From Roseibium salinum (GTDB lineage Bacteria; Pseudomonadota; Alphaproteobacteria; Rhizobiales; Stappiaceae), in the NCBI RefSeq assembly GCF_026240905.1, contig NZ_JAPEVI010000003.1, forward strand, positions 1,240,001 to 1,304,000: 64,000 nt of DNA, written 5' to 3'. The translations under genes and the position numbers were made by a program. Shown in pieces: positions 17,363-26,522 of this stretch. The notes under the pieces are model-generated. The model was not told the DNA's origin and did not search any database. It saw nothing but the letters and a program-made list of their open reading frames with translations. The first letter of the stretch is position 1, and every line of letters starts with the position of its first letter.

Positions 17363-17887
17363 CTAGAACGGAATCTCGTCGTCCATCGGACCGGCACCGC
17401 CGCCACCGCCGGACGGGCCACCGAAGCCGCCGCCGCCGCCATATCCGCTGCCGCCACCAGAGCCACCGCCGAAGCTGCCGCCCTGTGGTTCGTTGCCATA
17501 GTCTGGAGGACTGCTCTGCTGGCCACCGCCCTCGCCCCGGCCATCCAGCATGGTCAAGGTCGAGTTGAAGCCCTGCAGAACGACCTCCGTCGAATAACGC
17601 TCCTGGCCGGATTGGTCCTGCCACTTGCGGGTCTGCAACTGGCCTTCGATGTAGACCTTGGCGCCCTTGCGCAGGTAATTTTCACAGACCTTGCAAAGCC
17701 CTTCGTTGAAGATCACCACCCGGTGCCATTCGGTCTTTTCACGGCGTTCGCCGGTGTTGCGGTCCCGCCAGCTCTCGGACGTTGCGATCCGCAGATTGGC
17801 GATCGGACGACCGTCCTGCGTCCGGCGAATTTCCGGATCGGCTCCCAAGTTGCCGACCAAAATGACTTTATTGACGCTGCCCGCCAT
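17363..17887 (-). CDS. ssb: Single-stranded DNA-binding protein
   Basis: 174 residues. The OB-fold domain (about 1-112) starts [20 protein letters not shown] and contains [24 protein letters not shown] and [15 protein letters not shown] flexible Gly/Ser/Pro-rich linker (about 118-167) follows, and the conserved acidic tail MDDEIPF that recruits repair and replication partners. It coats ssDNA as a tetramer in replication, recombination and repair. AGGAG lies 6 bp before the ATG. It is divergent from uvrA across a 583-bp gap, a common ssb/uvrA arrangement. Confidence 0.97.
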   Translation of the reverse strand: MAGSVNKVILVGNLGADPEIRRTQDGRPIANLRIATSESWRDRNTGERREKTEWHRVVIFNEGLCKVCENYLRKGAKVYIEGQLQTRKWQDQSGQERYSTEVVLQGFNSTLTMLDGRGEGGGQQSSPPDYGNEPQGGSFGGGSGGGSGYGGGGGFGGPSGGGGGAGPMDDEIPF

Positions 17888-18470
17888 TCTGCACTCCTGT
17901 TTGTTCTCTTAACGGTTCGTCCGGCATTTCCCGTGCTTCTGCGGCACGTGGCGGGCCAGTCAATCCGCATTGCAAGCGTTGCTGCAAGAAAGCAGAAGCC
18001 TAACGGCCCGCCAACGGCTCCGCCTGCTTTTTCGCCTTCAGGCACCGATTTTCCACAGCGCAGGAGCTTGGCCCCTGGCGATTTCGAAAACCGCGGTTCG
18101 ATTTTCGGCGCCGACGGTCCCGGTCACAGTTGTATCGCCATGCAGTTTACCCCACATATGGCCTGCCCTGCCAAATGCTATTGCCCGGATTATTCGCGGT
18201 GGCCGGAGCCGGCGTCCGTCAGCAGTTCAATTCTCCTGACATCAACTGGCAAGATGTACTTGTTTTGTTCTTACCATTTCTGTAAAAGCAATTCAATCAG
18301 ACATCGCATCCGATAGCATCCCGGCATAGTGGCAAATGCATCACTGGAAGCGAAGCTCCAAACTGCTATATCGGGGGTATGCCGAACCGGCCTGCGGCGG
18401 CGGCTGATATATCCAACACCATGCACCCGGCGCGCATTTCCACCCGTGCATGAGCTCAGGAAGAGTGAGA
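17888..18470. other. Intergenic region between divergent ssb and uvrA
   Basis: 583 bp without a supported gene. It should carry the ssb and uvrA promoters. A direct repeat GTTC-N8-GTTC lies at 17903-17918 near the ssb start; the alphaproteobacterial LexA box is GTTC-N7-GTTC, so the spacing is off by one. I found no exact LexA box nearer to uvrA. Confidence 0.5.
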
Positions 18471-21398
18471 ATGACGACATCCAAGGTCTCTCAGACGGAC
18501 GCCTGGAAAAAGGATCCGACAAAGATGATCAGTATCCGCGGCGCCCGGGAACATAACCTGAAAGGCGTGGATATCGATCTGCCGCGGGACAAGCTGATCG
18601 TGATGACCGGCCTGTCGGGATCGGGAAAATCTTCGCTCGCCTTCGATACGATTTATGCGGAGGGCCAGCGCCGCTACGTGGAAAGCCTGTCCGCCTATGC
18701 GCGCCAGTTCCTGGAGATGATGCAGAAGCCGGATGTCGACCAGATCGACGGTCTTTCGCCGGCCATTTCCATCGAACAGAAAACCACCTCGCGCAATCCA
18801 CGCTCCACGGTGGGCACCGTCACCGAGATCTACGACTATATGCGCCTCCTGTTCGCGCGGGTCGGAATTCCCTATTCGCCGGCAACAGGCCTGCCGATCG
18901 AAAGCCAGACGATCAGCCAGATGGTGGACAGGGTGCTGGAGCTGGAAGAAGGTGCGCGCCTATATCTTCTGGCGCCTATGGTGCGCGGCCGGAAAGGCGA
19001 GTACCGCAAGGAACTGGCGGAGCTGATGAAGAAGGGCTTCCAGCGCGTCAAGATCGACGGCACCTTTCACGAAATCGCCGACGCCCCTGCCCTCGACAAG
19101 AAGTTCAAGCATGACATCGATGTTGTCGTGGACCGGATTGTCGTGCGCGATGATATCGCGGGCCGGCTGGCCGATTCCCTCGAAACCGCGCTTAAGCTGG
19201 CCGACGGGATCGCAGTTGCCGAGTTTGCCGATCAGACCGATGAGAACGGCGATCCGAAGCGGATGATCTTTTCCGAGAAATTTGCCTGTCCGGTTTCCGG
19301 GTTCACGATTTCGGAAATCGAACCCCGGCTGTTCTCGTTCAACAATCCCTTCGGTGCCTGCCCGACCTGTGACGGCCTGGGAACCACGCTCGCGTTCGAG
19401 GAGGATCTCGTCGTGCCGGATCACTCCCTGTCCCTTCGCGAAGGCGCCGTGCTGCCGTGGGCGAAGACCGGGTCGACCTCGCCCTATTACACGCAAACCC
19501 TGGAAGCACTCAGCAACCATTTCCGGATTTCCATGGCAACGCCGTGGAAGGATCTGCCAGAGGACGTGCAGGATGCCATTCTCCACGGGACCGGCAACAC
19601 GAAAATCGAGTTCATCTATGACGACGGCGTCAGGAGCTACCGTACCGAAAAGACATTCGAGGGGGTGATCGGCAATGTCGAGCGGCGGTGGCGGGAAACC
19701 GAATCCAGCTGGGTGCGCGAGGAACTGTCGCGCTTCCAGTCCGACCACGCCTGCCCGGCCTGCAACGGCTTCCGCCTGAAACCGGAGGCGCTCGCCGTCA
19801 AGATCGCCGGCATGCATATCGGTGAGATCACCCAATATTCCATCCGGCAGGCAAGCGACTGGTTCGAGCAGCTTCCCGAGGCGCTGAATACGAAGCAGAC
19901 CGAGATTGCCGGGCGCATCCTGAAGGAAATCCGGGAAAGGCTGAAGTTTCTCAATGATGTCGGCCTGGAATATCTGACGCTGTCGCGTGCATCGGGAACA
20001 CTTTCGGGCGGCGAAAGCCAGCGTATTCGCCTGGCCTCGCAGATCGGATCCGGCCTCACCGGCGTGCTCTATGTCCTGGACGAGCCTTCGATCGGCCTGC
20101 ACCAGCGCGACAACGCCCGTCTTCTTGAAACGCTGAAACATCTTCGCGATCTCGGCAACACGGTCATCGTCGTCGAGCATGACGAGGATGCGGTCATGAC
20201 GGCGGACTATGTGGTGGATGTCGGACCGGGCGCCGGGATTCATGGCGGCGAGATCATCGCCAAGGGCACACCGGCGGAAATCATGGCCAGCCCGAATTCC
20301 CTGACGGGACAGTATCTTTCGGGCGCCAAGATGATTTGCCGGACCGAAGGTCCGCGCAAGATCAACAAGAAGCGTCAGATCTCCGTGCGCGGCGCGCGCG
20401 GCAACAATCTGAAGGATATCGATGTGGACGTGCCGCTTGGCACTTTCACTTGCGTCACCGGCGTCTCTGGCGGCGGCAAGTCAACGTTCCTGATCGACAC
20501 GCTCTACAAGGCTGCCGCGCGCCGTCTCAACGGATCGCGCGACAATCCCGCGCCACACGACCGTATCGAAGGCCTGGAAGTTCTCGACAAGGTGATCGAT
20601 ATCGACCAGTCGCCGATCGGCCGGACGCCGCGTTCGAACCCGGCGACCTATACCGGCGCCTTCACGCCGATCCGGGAATGGTTCGCCGGCATGCCGGAAG
20701 CGAAGGCCCGCGGGTATCAGCCCGGGCGCTTCTCCTTCAACGTGAAGGGCGGACGCTGCGAGGCCTGCCAGGGCGACGGGGTCATCAAGATCGAGATGCA
20801 CTTCCTGCCGGATGTCTATGTCACCTGCGACGTCTGCAAGGGCAAACGCTACAACCGGGAAACGCTGGAAGTGGAGTTCAAGGGCAAGTCCATTGCCGAT
20901 GTGCTCGACATGACGGTTGAAGAAGCCGCGGAATTCTTTTCAGCCGTGCCGGCCGTTCGCGACAAGATGGACACGCTTGCGCGCGTCGGTCTTGGCTATA
21001 TCAAGGTCGGCCAGCAGGCAACCACGCTTTCCGGTGGCGAGGCACAGCGTGTGAAGCTTGCCAAGGAGCTTTCCAAGCGCTCGACCGGACGCACGCTGTA
21101 CATTCTCGACGAGCCGACGACCGGACTGCATTTCCACGATGTTGCCAAGTTGCTCGACGTGCTGCACGAGCTGGCCGACCAGGGCAACACGGTTCTGGTG
21201 ATCGAACACAATCTGGAAGTCATCAAGACGGCGGACTGGATCATCGATCTCGGACCGGAGGGCGGCGACGGCGGCGGCATGGTCGTGGCGACAGGCCGGC
21301 CGGAGGACGTTGCCGACGTGAAGGAGAGCTACACCGGCCAGTTTCTCCAGGAACTCCTGCAGCGGCGGCCTCAACGCGCCTCCCATGCGGCCGAATAG
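18471..21398 (+). CDS. uvrA: UvrABC excinuclease subunit A
   Basis: 975 residues, normal for UvrA with its alphaproteobacterial N-terminal extension. It is the damage-recognition ATPase of nucleotide excision repair. It has two ABC modules with Walker [10 protein letters not shown] and GVSGGGKST, signatures [12 protein letters not shown] and [12 protein letters not shown], Walker [11 protein letters not shown] and [10 protein letters not shown]. Zinc-binding Cys pairs are seen in CPTC/CPAC and CEACQGDG...[10 protein letters not shown]. The ATG at 18471 is preceded by AGGAAG at 7 bp; an upstream ATG would add seven residues. A strong terminator follows. Confidence 0.97.
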   Translation: MTTSKVSQTDAWKKDPTKMISIRGAREHNLKGVDIDLPRDKLIVMTGLSGSGKSSLAFDTIYAEGQRRYVESLSAYARQFLEMMQKPDVDQIDGLSPAISIEQKTTSRNPRSTVGTVTEIYDYMRLLFARVGIPYSPATGLPIESQTISQMVDRVLELEEGARLYLLAPMVRGRKGEYRKELAELMKKGFQRVKIDGTFHEIADAPALDKKFKHDIDVVVDRIVVRDDIAGRLADSLETALKLADGIAVAEFADQTDENGDPKRMIFSEKFACPVSGFTISEIEPRLFSFNNPFGACPTCDGLGTTLAFEEDLVVPDHSLSLREGAVLPWAKTGSTSPYYTQTLEALSNHFRISMATPWKDLPEDVQDAILHGTGNTKIEFIYDDGVRSYRTEKTFEGVIGNVERRWRETESSWVREELSRFQSDHACPACNGFRLKPEALAVKIAGMHIGEITQYSIRQASDWFEQLPEALNTKQTEIAGRILKEIRERLKFLNDVGLEYLTLSRASGTLSGGESQRIRLASQIGSGLTGVLYVLDEPSIGLHQRDNARLLETLKHLRDLGNTVIVVEHDEDAVMTADYVVDVGPGAGIHGGEIIAKGTPAEIMASPNSLTGQYLSGAKMICRTEGPRKINKKRQISVRGARGNNLKDIDVDVPLGTFTCVTGVSGGGKSTFLIDTLYKAAARRLNGSRDNPAPHDRIEGLEVLDKVIDIDQSPIGRTPRSNPATYTGAFTPIREWFAGMPEAKARGYQPGRFSFNVKGGRCEACQGDGVIKIEMHFLPDVYVTCDVCKGKRYNRETLEVEFKGKSIADVLDMTVEEAAEFFSAVPAVRDKMDTLARVGLGYIKVGQQATTLSGGEAQRVKLAKELSKRSTGRTLYILDEPTTGLHFHDVAKLLDVLHELADQGNTVLVIEHNLEVIKTADWIIDLGPEGGDGGGMVVATGRPEDVADVKESYTGQFLQELLQRRPQRASHAAE

Positions 21399-21418
21399 AC
21401 TCACCTGATCAGACCGCC

Positions 21419-21453
21419 ACTCCAGTGTGCGCTGCACACTGGAGTTTATTTTG
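21419..21453 (+). terminator. Rho-independent terminator after uvrA
   Basis: ACTCCAGTGTGC, loop GCT, GCACACTGGAGT is a perfect 12-bp stem followed by TTATTTTG, 20 bp after the uvrA stop. Confidence 0.9.
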
Positions 21454-21632
21454 CTGATTCCTCATACATTTTCCGAATCACTCGAGCTGAGGTGCGACAT
21501 TTTTTGCTGCAATGCACCAAACGCATATCAGGCATGCAGAGATAGCTCTTCTTTTAATTCGGTTGGCGAAATATATCTGGGTTCAACAACAGAGCGGAGC
21601 GGTGAGCGCTTCTCGTAATAAGGAACAGTAAA

Positions 21633-21785
21633 ATGTTTGACACAGTACGCCAAAAGTACAGCAGCTGGGTGAGCTACCGGCGTGCGGTTGACGAATTGTC
21701 CCGCCTGTCCACCCGCGAACTGTCCGACCTCGGCATCTGCCGCAGCGACATCCGGTTTGTCGCCCGCCGTTCCGTAAACGGCTAA
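21633..21785 (+). CDS. DUF1127 small protein (first copy)
   Basis: A 50-residue arginine-rich protein starting MFDTVRQKYSSWVSYRRAVD, with the family signature ELSRLSTRELSDLGICRSDI. AAGGA lies 8 bp before the ATG. DUF1127 proteins are small, basic and often stress-induced. In Rhodobacter sphaeroides the DUF1127 protein CcaF1 is co-transcribed with the CcsR small RNAs and binds RNA. Here the gene is followed, after 16 bp, by three hairpins with CCTCCTCCC loops, so the same mRNA-plus-sRNA layout is evident. It has 50 residues against 49 in the second copy at 22327 and is clearly homologous to it. Confidence 0.88.
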   Translation: MFDTVRQKYSSWVSYRRAVDELSRLSTRELSDLGICRSDIRFVARRSVNG

Positions 21786-21801
21786 CAGAATTCAGAGATC
21801 G

Positions 21802-21920
21802 CGTCCCGAGGCATCCTCCTCCCAGCCGACGGACGTGTGACACGCAGGGCATCCTCCTCCCAGCCCTGTCACGTCGAAACGACGCCCGCCAGTACCTCCT
21901 CCCACTGGCGGGCGTTCGTT
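21802..21920 (+). ncRNA. Cuckoo/CcsR-type small RNA(s): three CCTCCTCCC hairpins
   Basis: Three stem-loops in a row expose CCTCCTCCC, which is anti-Shine-Dalgarno-like. Hairpin 1 (21802-21835): outer stem CGTCC/GGACG, inner GGC/GCC, motif at 21815-21823. Hairpin 2 (21837-21872): GTGACA/TGTCAC plus GGGC/GCCC, motif 21853-21861. Hairpin 3 (21882-21915): perfect 12-bp stem ACGCCCGCCAGT/ACTGGCGGGCGT, loop with motif 21895-21903, then TCGTTTG, probably also the terminator. Hairpins 1 and 2 share an identical 18-nt repeat. The placement after a DUF1127 gene matches the known cuckoo RNA family; processing from the DUF1127 transcript is inferred. Confidence 0.82.
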
Positions 21921-22326
21921 TGTCCGGCGTACGCCATTCCCGAAAATAAAACCCCAAGCGCCGTACGAACATCCCAAGGCAATCGGCCTTCCTGCTGCTT
22001 TTGAGCAGTGGCGTGTCCGCCCCCTCGCAACCGTCTGAGATGCTCGAAGGCACGCTGTTGGGGTACCGCTTCGCGGATCAGTCCCGTTGTCAGCGAAAAT
22101 GGTGCATGTGCGAAGAGGCGCCATCAACGTGCGCGACAGACCGCGCGCATCTGCATGGCTAATGCAGCCTTAACTCATTCTATGACCTGCATTTCATGCA
22201 TACCAGCTTCGCGAAATTGCCCCTACCGTGCACTGCACAAAACCTCTATCTACAGATCGTAAGAGATGAACGGGCCAGACGCCGATCCGCGGTGCCTTGG
22301 CCACAAGATAGCGAAAGGCCTCAACC
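21921..22326. other. Gap between the two DUF1127/cuckoo loci
   Basis: About 400 bp without a supported gene. It should contain the promoter of the second DUF1127 gene. A 44-codon frame ending at the DUF1127 start has no ribosome site or homology. I could not identify a confident heat-shock or ECF sigma promoter by eye. Confidence 0.5.
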
Positions 22327-22476
22327 ATGATCGACACAGTAGTTCGCAAATTCAACAACTGGAAACGCTTCCGTCAGACCTATGACGAACTGTCCGGCCT
22401 GACGAACCGTGAACTGGACGACCTGGGCATTGCCCGTGCAGACATTGCACGCTACGCCCGTATGTCCGCAAAATAA
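22327..22476 (+). CDS. DUF1127 small protein (second copy)
   Basis: A 49-residue paralogue of the 21633 gene: MIDTVVRKFNNWKRFRQTYD, then ELSGLTNRELDDLGIARADI. The two share the MxDTV start, the aromatic/Arg middle and the REL.DLGI core. AAAGG lies 9 bp before the ATG. It is followed by its own pair of CCTCCTCCC hairpins. The duplication of gene plus RNA suggests one ancestral unit copied in tandem. Role by analogy: an RNA-binding or stress-adaptation factor; not provable here. Confidence 0.88.
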   Translation: MIDTVVRKFNNWKRFRQTYDELSGLTNRELDDLGIARADIARYARMSAK

Positions 22477-22483
22477 CAGGTTT

Positions 22484-22597
22484 CGCAGCCTGAAGGCCTC
22501 CTCCTCCCATCCTTCGGGTTGCGATCTCTGCGCAAAAGCGCAGAACCTCAAAAACGCTTGCCGGTACCTCCTCCCACCGGCAGGCGTTTTTCTTTTG
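22484..22597 (+). ncRNA. Cuckoo/CcsR-type small RNA after the second DUF1127 gene
   Basis: This has the classical two-hairpin cuckoo architecture. Hairpin 1 (22484-22523) has a 13-bp stem (CGCAGCCTGAAGG with CCTTCGGGTTGCG, two G-T pairs) and a loop carrying CCTCCTCCTCCC at 22497-22508. A small linker hairpin TCTGCGC-AAAA-GCGCAGA follows (22527-22544). Hairpin 2 (22550-22591) has a 16-bp stem with one G-T pair and loop ACCTCCTCCC, ending in T5-C-T4, so it doubles as a strong terminator. Paired CCUCCUCCC loops are the hallmark of the family. Confidence 0.87.
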
Positions 22598-22782
22598 TGT
22601 AATCGTAAGCTGGGCTTCCTCCCGTCCAGGCGGCCTCCTGACCCGGGCGCGCGAACGGCACCGATCCGGGAAAACATTGCGATGTCGCCTGATCGGATGT
22701 AATCAGGGGCAAACGCAGTATCCGGTCAGGTCTTGCGGCGCGCACGCCGCTTGAGACGCCGGACAGCTTCCAAGGACGCAAA

Positions 22783-24201
22783 ATGACCCCCATCCATGTA
22801 ATCGGCGGCGGCCTGGCAGGGTCCGAAGCCGCATGGCAAATCGCACAGGCCGGTCTGGACGTTGTGTTGCACGAAATGCGCCCCGTGCGTAAGACCGATG
22901 CCCACCAGAGCGATGGCCTGGCTGAACTCGTGTGCTCCAACTCGTTCCGGTCCGACGATTCCGAACAGAACGCGGTCGGCCTCATCCATTACGAATTGCG
23001 CCAGCTTGGCTCTTTGATCATGTCCAGCGCGGATGCCAACCAGGTGCCCGCGGGCAGTGCCCTGGCAGTAGACCGCGAAGGGTTTTCCCAGGCTGTCACA
23101 CGTGCATTGGAAAACCATCCCCGGATCCGCATTGAACGCGAGGAAATCGCCGGCTTCCCTCCGGCGGACTGGGAAAAGGTCATTATCGCAACCGGGCCTC
23201 TGACGTCTCCTTCACTTTCGAACTCCATTCTGGAAAAGAGCGGAGAGGATGCCCTCGCCTTTTTCGACGCGATCGCTCCGATCGTGCATTTCGAGTCGAT
23301 CGATCTCTCCAAGGCGTGGTTCCAGTCACGCTATGACAAGGTCGGCCCAGGAGGCACAGGCAAGGACTATCTCAATTGCCCCATGGACAGGGAGCAATAT
23401 GAGGCATTCATCGATGCTTTGCTTGGTGGGGAGACAGCGGACTTCAAGGAATGGGAAGCCGACACGCCCTATTTCGACGGTTGCCTGCCCATAGAAGTGA
23501 TGGCGGCGCGTGGAAGGGAAACCTTGCGCCATGGTCCCATGAAGCCGATGGGCCTGACCAACGCTCACAATCCTGACGTCAAAGCCTATGCGGTGGTTCA
23601 GCTTCGCCAGGACAATGCGCTCGGAACGCTCTACAACATGGTCGGTTTTCAGACGAAACTGAAATACGGCGCGCAGGCGGACATCTTTCGTATGATTCCG
23701 GGCCTGGAAAACGCCCAGTTCGCGCGGCTTGGCGGCCTGCACCGCAATACGTTCCTGAACTCTCCCAAGGTCCTCGATGACACTTTGCGGCTCAAGGCGG
23801 ATCCGCGCCTGCGCTTTGCCGGTCAGATCACCGGCTGTGAGGGCTATGTGGAGTCGGCCAGTGTCGGCTGCATGGCCGGACTTTTCGCCGTGATGGAAGC
23901 CCGCGGACAGGAGATTGTCTCGCCTCCCCAGACTACCGCGATCGGCGCTCTTCTGGGTCACATTACCGGCGGGCATATCACCCGGGAAGACGGTGCGGGC
24001 AAGCCCGGCTCCTTCCAGCCGATGAACGTCAATTTCGGCCTGTTTCCGCCCGTCGAAGCACCGAACAAGGACGAGAACGGCAAGCGGCTGAAGGGAAAGG
24101 ACAAGGCCAGGGCGAAGAAACTCGCAATGACCAACCGGGCCAAGGACGATTTTTCAAAGTGGCTGTCAGGTCAGGGACTTCAGAAGGCCGCTGCCGAATA
24201 A
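22783..24201 (+). CDS. trmFO: TrmFO, folate/FAD-dependent tRNA m5U54 methyltransferase
   Basis: 472 residues. It methylates U54 in the T-loop of tRNA using methylenetetrahydrofolate and FADH2. An FAD-binding motif lies at the very N-terminus ([18 protein letters not shown]), with the family motifs [20 protein letters not shown] and [17 protein letters not shown], and the C-terminal [11 protein letters not shown] and [11 protein letters not shown]. The ATG at 22783 follows CAAGGACGCAAA. It converges with the NDUFAF6-like gene 48 bp away. No frameshift or missing motif is seen. Confidence 0.96.
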   Translation: MTPIHVIGGGLAGSEAAWQIAQAGLDVVLHEMRPVRKTDAHQSDGLAELVCSNSFRSDDSEQNAVGLIHYELRQLGSLIMSSADANQVPAGSALAVDREGFSQAVTRALENHPRIRIEREEIAGFPPADWEKVIIATGPLTSPSLSNSILEKSGEDALAFFDAIAPIVHFESIDLSKAWFQSRYDKVGPGGTGKDYLNCPMDREQYEAFIDALLGGETADFKEWEADTPYFDGCLPIEVMAARGRETLRHGPMKPMGLTNAHNPDVKAYAVVQLRQDNALGTLYNMVGFQTKLKYGAQADIFRMIPGLENAQFARLGGLHRNTFLNSPKVLDDTLRLKADPRLRFAGQITGCEGYVESASVGCMAGLFAVMEARGQEIVSPPQTTAIGALLGHITGGHITREDGAGKPGSFQPMNVNFGLFPPVEAPNKDENGKRLKGKDKARAKKLAMTNRAKDDFSKWLSGQGLQKAAAE

Positions 24202-24249
24202 CGGGCCACCAGCCGGCGGCTGGGCAGCATTCGCCACTGCTGGTCCTTT

Positions 24250-25101
24250 TCAGAGCCTGTCAAAAACCCTGCCGGATGCCCGCCACAGGATCCATTGGCG
24301 GCGCAGCTGCGAGATTTCCGCCGTCTGCTGCAGTGGGTCGAAATCGGGGGCTTCCAGCTTTTCCAGGAATGGCCGCACCAGCACCAGGGGCAGAAAAGCC
24401 GGCTGGCAGTTGTGCGGCACGTCCGTGGCTGCCTTCTTGACACGGGTTAGGTGATGGCGGACGTGTCCGCACATTTCGGCCAGGGCGGCTTTCAGTTCCG
24501 GCGTCGTTAGGCCCCGGAACACGGTTTCCGGATCGAGATTGTGGCGGCCCTGGATATCCGCGGGCACATATATCTGCTGCCGGGAAGCATGCCATGGCAG
24601 GGCTCGCATCAGCCCTGTCAGAGAATAAGCGACACCGGCGTGGCCCGCGGCAGTCGCTGTGTCAGCTTCCTTGCCATCGTTGAGCACGAGGCACACGAGC
24701 TGAAAGAGGCTGGAGGCCGTTTCACCGGCATAGCCCTCCAGATCGTTGAGGCTCGGCATCGGGTCGTTGTAGAGATCGAAGACCCTGGCGTCGATCATCG
24801 AAACCAGGCCTTGCCTTGGCAGCCTGTAGGTCTCGATGGTTTGCAGAAGCGCGTTGGCAACCGGATTGGCCGCTGCGGCGCCATGCTCGGTGCCCTCCAG
24901 GAGGTCCCGCCACCATTGCAGGCGCACTTCCCCCGGAAGAGGTTCGGACACGAGCTCCCGGATACGGGCAATTTCCGCACTGAACGCATAGAGTGCCATT
25001 ACTCCCGGCCGGAGGCTCTCCGGCAACAGAAGCGCGCTCAGATAGCGGTCCCTGTCGAACTGGCGCACCACATCGGCGGCATGGTCAAAGTCGGTGGTCA
25101 T
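24250..25101 (-). CDS. Squalene/phytoene synthase-family protein, NDUFAF6-like
   Basis: 283 residues of the trans-isoprenyl-diphosphate synthase fold. It reads YLSALLLPESLRPGVMALYA, FSAEIARIRELVSEPLPGEV, LQWWRDLL and GYAGETASSLFQLV. The first Asp-rich motif of true squalene/phytoene synthases (DxxxD) is replaced by FSAEIARIRE, as in NDUFAF6, so catalysis is doubtful. NDUFAF6 is a mitochondrial complex I assembly factor. Next door is a Mth938/NDUFAF3-type gene and then secDF, so a role in inner-membrane complex assembly is plausible. No carotenoid genes are nearby. The gap to the NDUFAF3-like gene is 28 bp, consistent with an operon. Confidence 0.82.
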   Translation of the reverse strand: MTTDFDHAADVVRQFDRDRYLSALLLPESLRPGVMALYAFSAEIARIRELVSEPLPGEVRLQWWRDLLEGTEHGAAAANPVANALLQTIETYRLPRQGLVSMIDARVFDLYNDPMPSLNDLEGYAGETASSLFQLVCLVLNDGKEADTATAAGHAGVAYSLTGLMRALPWHASRQQIYVPADIQGRHNLDPETVFRGLTTPELKAALAEMCGHVRHHLTRVKKAATDVPHNCQPAFLPLVLVRPFLEKLEAPDFDPLQQTAEISQLRRQWILWRASGRVFDRL

Positions 25102-25129
25102 AAGCGCCCATATGGCCCGCGTCAGGCTC

Positions 25130-25507
25130 TTAGTCTACAGCCAGCAATGCCGCAGCAACCGCCCTGTTCTCCGAAAGAAGAACATTGAACGTGCGCACTG
25201 CCGCTCCCGTGGCCATCGGATCCGCCAGGATTCCGGCCTCGCGAAATCTTTCTTTCAGTTCCGCCGGTATCGGCCGCAGGTCCGTGCCGGTGCCGATGAG
25301 CAGCACCTCGATGTCCGCCTGTTCCTCGAACACCGTGGCAAAGGCGTCCAGGGAGAATTCAGATGGATCGGCGAGATTCCAGCCGTAGATCCCGCTCGGA
25401 ACGCACAGAAGCGAGCCTCTGTGAGACATTTGAGCGAACCGGAAGCCGCCATCGCCATAGGCATCAACCGGCGCCCGGCCCGGGAAATGTGCATCCCTGA
25501 TTTCCAT
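25130..25507 (-). CDS. Mth938/DUF498 domain protein, NDUFAF3-like
   Basis: 125 residues, a single Mth938-like domain. Family features: IRDAHFPGRAPVDAYGDGGFR, quoted in parts as IRDAHFPGRAPVDAYG and DGGFR, then GSLLCVPSGIYGWN and IEVLLIGTGTDLRPIP, AVRTFNVLLSENRAVAAALL. Human NDUFAF3 assembles respiratory complex I, and its alphaproteobacterial relatives are known to lie next to secDF, as here (51 bp from secF). It is cytoplasmic with no membrane segment. Its bacterial role is not proven. Confidence 0.85.
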   Translation of the reverse strand: MEIRDAHFPGRAPVDAYGDGGFRFAQMSHRGSLLCVPSGIYGWNLADPSEFSLDAFATVFEEQADIEVLLIGTGTDLRPIPAELKERFREAGILADPMATGAAVRTFNVLLSENRAVAAALLAVD

Positions 25508-25558
25508 GAGGACTTCCTTGCTGCCAAAGCGCCCGTTGGCAGGTCAACGCATGACGCT

Positions 25559-26506
25559 TCAGACCGTTGCCTTGGCGTCACCGCCCTTTTCGCCGTCGCC
25601 ATCCTTCGACATGGATTCCGCACGAAGGTTGAACAGGATCAGGAACGGTGCCGCCAGGAAGATCGACGAGAAAGTACCGATCACGATGCCGAAGATCATC
25701 GCCAGGGTGAAGGACTGAATGACCTCGCCGCCGAAAACGTAGAGCGCAATCAGCGCCAGAAGCGTGGTCACCGAGGTCATTGTCGTGCGTGCCAGTGTCT
25801 GGTTGATCGACAGGTCCAATACCTCGGTCAATGGCCGCTTCTTGTATTTGCGCAGATTCTCGCGGATGCGATCATAAACCACGACTGTGTCGTTGAGCGA
25901 ATAGCCGATGATGGTCAGAACCGCGGCGATGCTTGACAGAGAGAAATCCAGCTGCAGCAGGACAAACAGACCGACGGTTATAACGACGTCGTTTGCCGTG
26001 GTCAGAATTGCGCCGACGGCAAACTGCCATTCGAAGCGGAACCAGATATAGAACAGGATCGCAATCAGCGTTGCCGCAACGGCCGTTGCCCCTGCCCTTG
26101 CCAGTTCGCCCGAAACGCGGGGCCCGACAACCTCCACCCTGCGGAAATCCACATCCTGATCTTCGAATATGGTCCTGACGTTGGCGACGACGGTTTGTTG
26201 TGCCAGTTCCCCGCCGGGTTGTTCTTCCACGCGGATCAGGATGGTATCGGGCTCGCCGAATTCCTGAACCTGAATATCGCCGAGATTGAGTGATGACAGT
26301 TCGGAGCGGATAGTGCCGACATCGGCCGGGCCATCGGTCTTGATCTCGATGATCGTGCCGCCCTTGAAGTCGATGCCATAGTTCAGCCCAACCATGAAGA
26401 AGCCCGCCAGCGAGGCGATGATCAGCAGGACGGACAGCGGAAAGCTCGCCTTGCGCAGCCACATGAACTGGACATTCGTGTTGTCCGGAACGAGTCTCAG
26501 CAACAT
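25559..26506 (-). CDS. secF: Protein translocase subunit SecF
   Basis: 315 residues. SecF joins SecD and YajC in the inner membrane and uses the proton gradient to pull exported proteins through SecYEG. There is one membrane segment near 18-38 (SVLLIIASLAGFFMVGLNYG), the SecD/F motif GIDFKGGTIIEI, a periplasmic domain, then five more helices with GYSLNDTVVVYDRIRENLRK and FGIVIGTFSSIFLAAPFLI. It lies 16 bp after secD, same strand. The CGAGTCT heptamer near 26491-26497 is intact here, a useful control for the two frameshift octamers. Confidence 0.95.
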   Translation of the reverse strand: MLLRLVPDNTNVQFMWLRKASFPLSVLLIIASLAGFFMVGLNYGIDFKGGTIIEIKTDGPADVGTIRSELSSLNLGDIQVQEFGEPDTILIRVEEQPGGELAQQTVVANVRTIFEDQDVDFRRVEVVGPRVSGELARAGATAVAATLIAILFYIWFRFEWQFAVGAILTTANDVVITVGLFVLLQLDFSLSSIAAVLTIIGYSLNDTVVVYDRIRENLRKYKKRPLTEVLDLSINQTLARTTMTSVTTLLALIALYVFGGEVIQSFTLAMIFGIVIGTFSSIFLAAPFLILFNLRAESMSKDGDGEKGGDAKATV

Positions 26507-26522
26507 TGGTTATTCTCCCGGA

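Noticed and set aside
17903..17918. GTTC-N8-GTTC near the ssb start as a LexA box
   Set aside because: Alphaproteobacterial LexA boxes use a 7-bp spacer; here it is 8, and it lies too close to the ATG.
22196..22330. 44-codon frame ahead of the second DUF1127 gene
   Set aside because: No ribosome site, no homology, arginine-rich by base composition; its stop overlaps the DUF1127 start.
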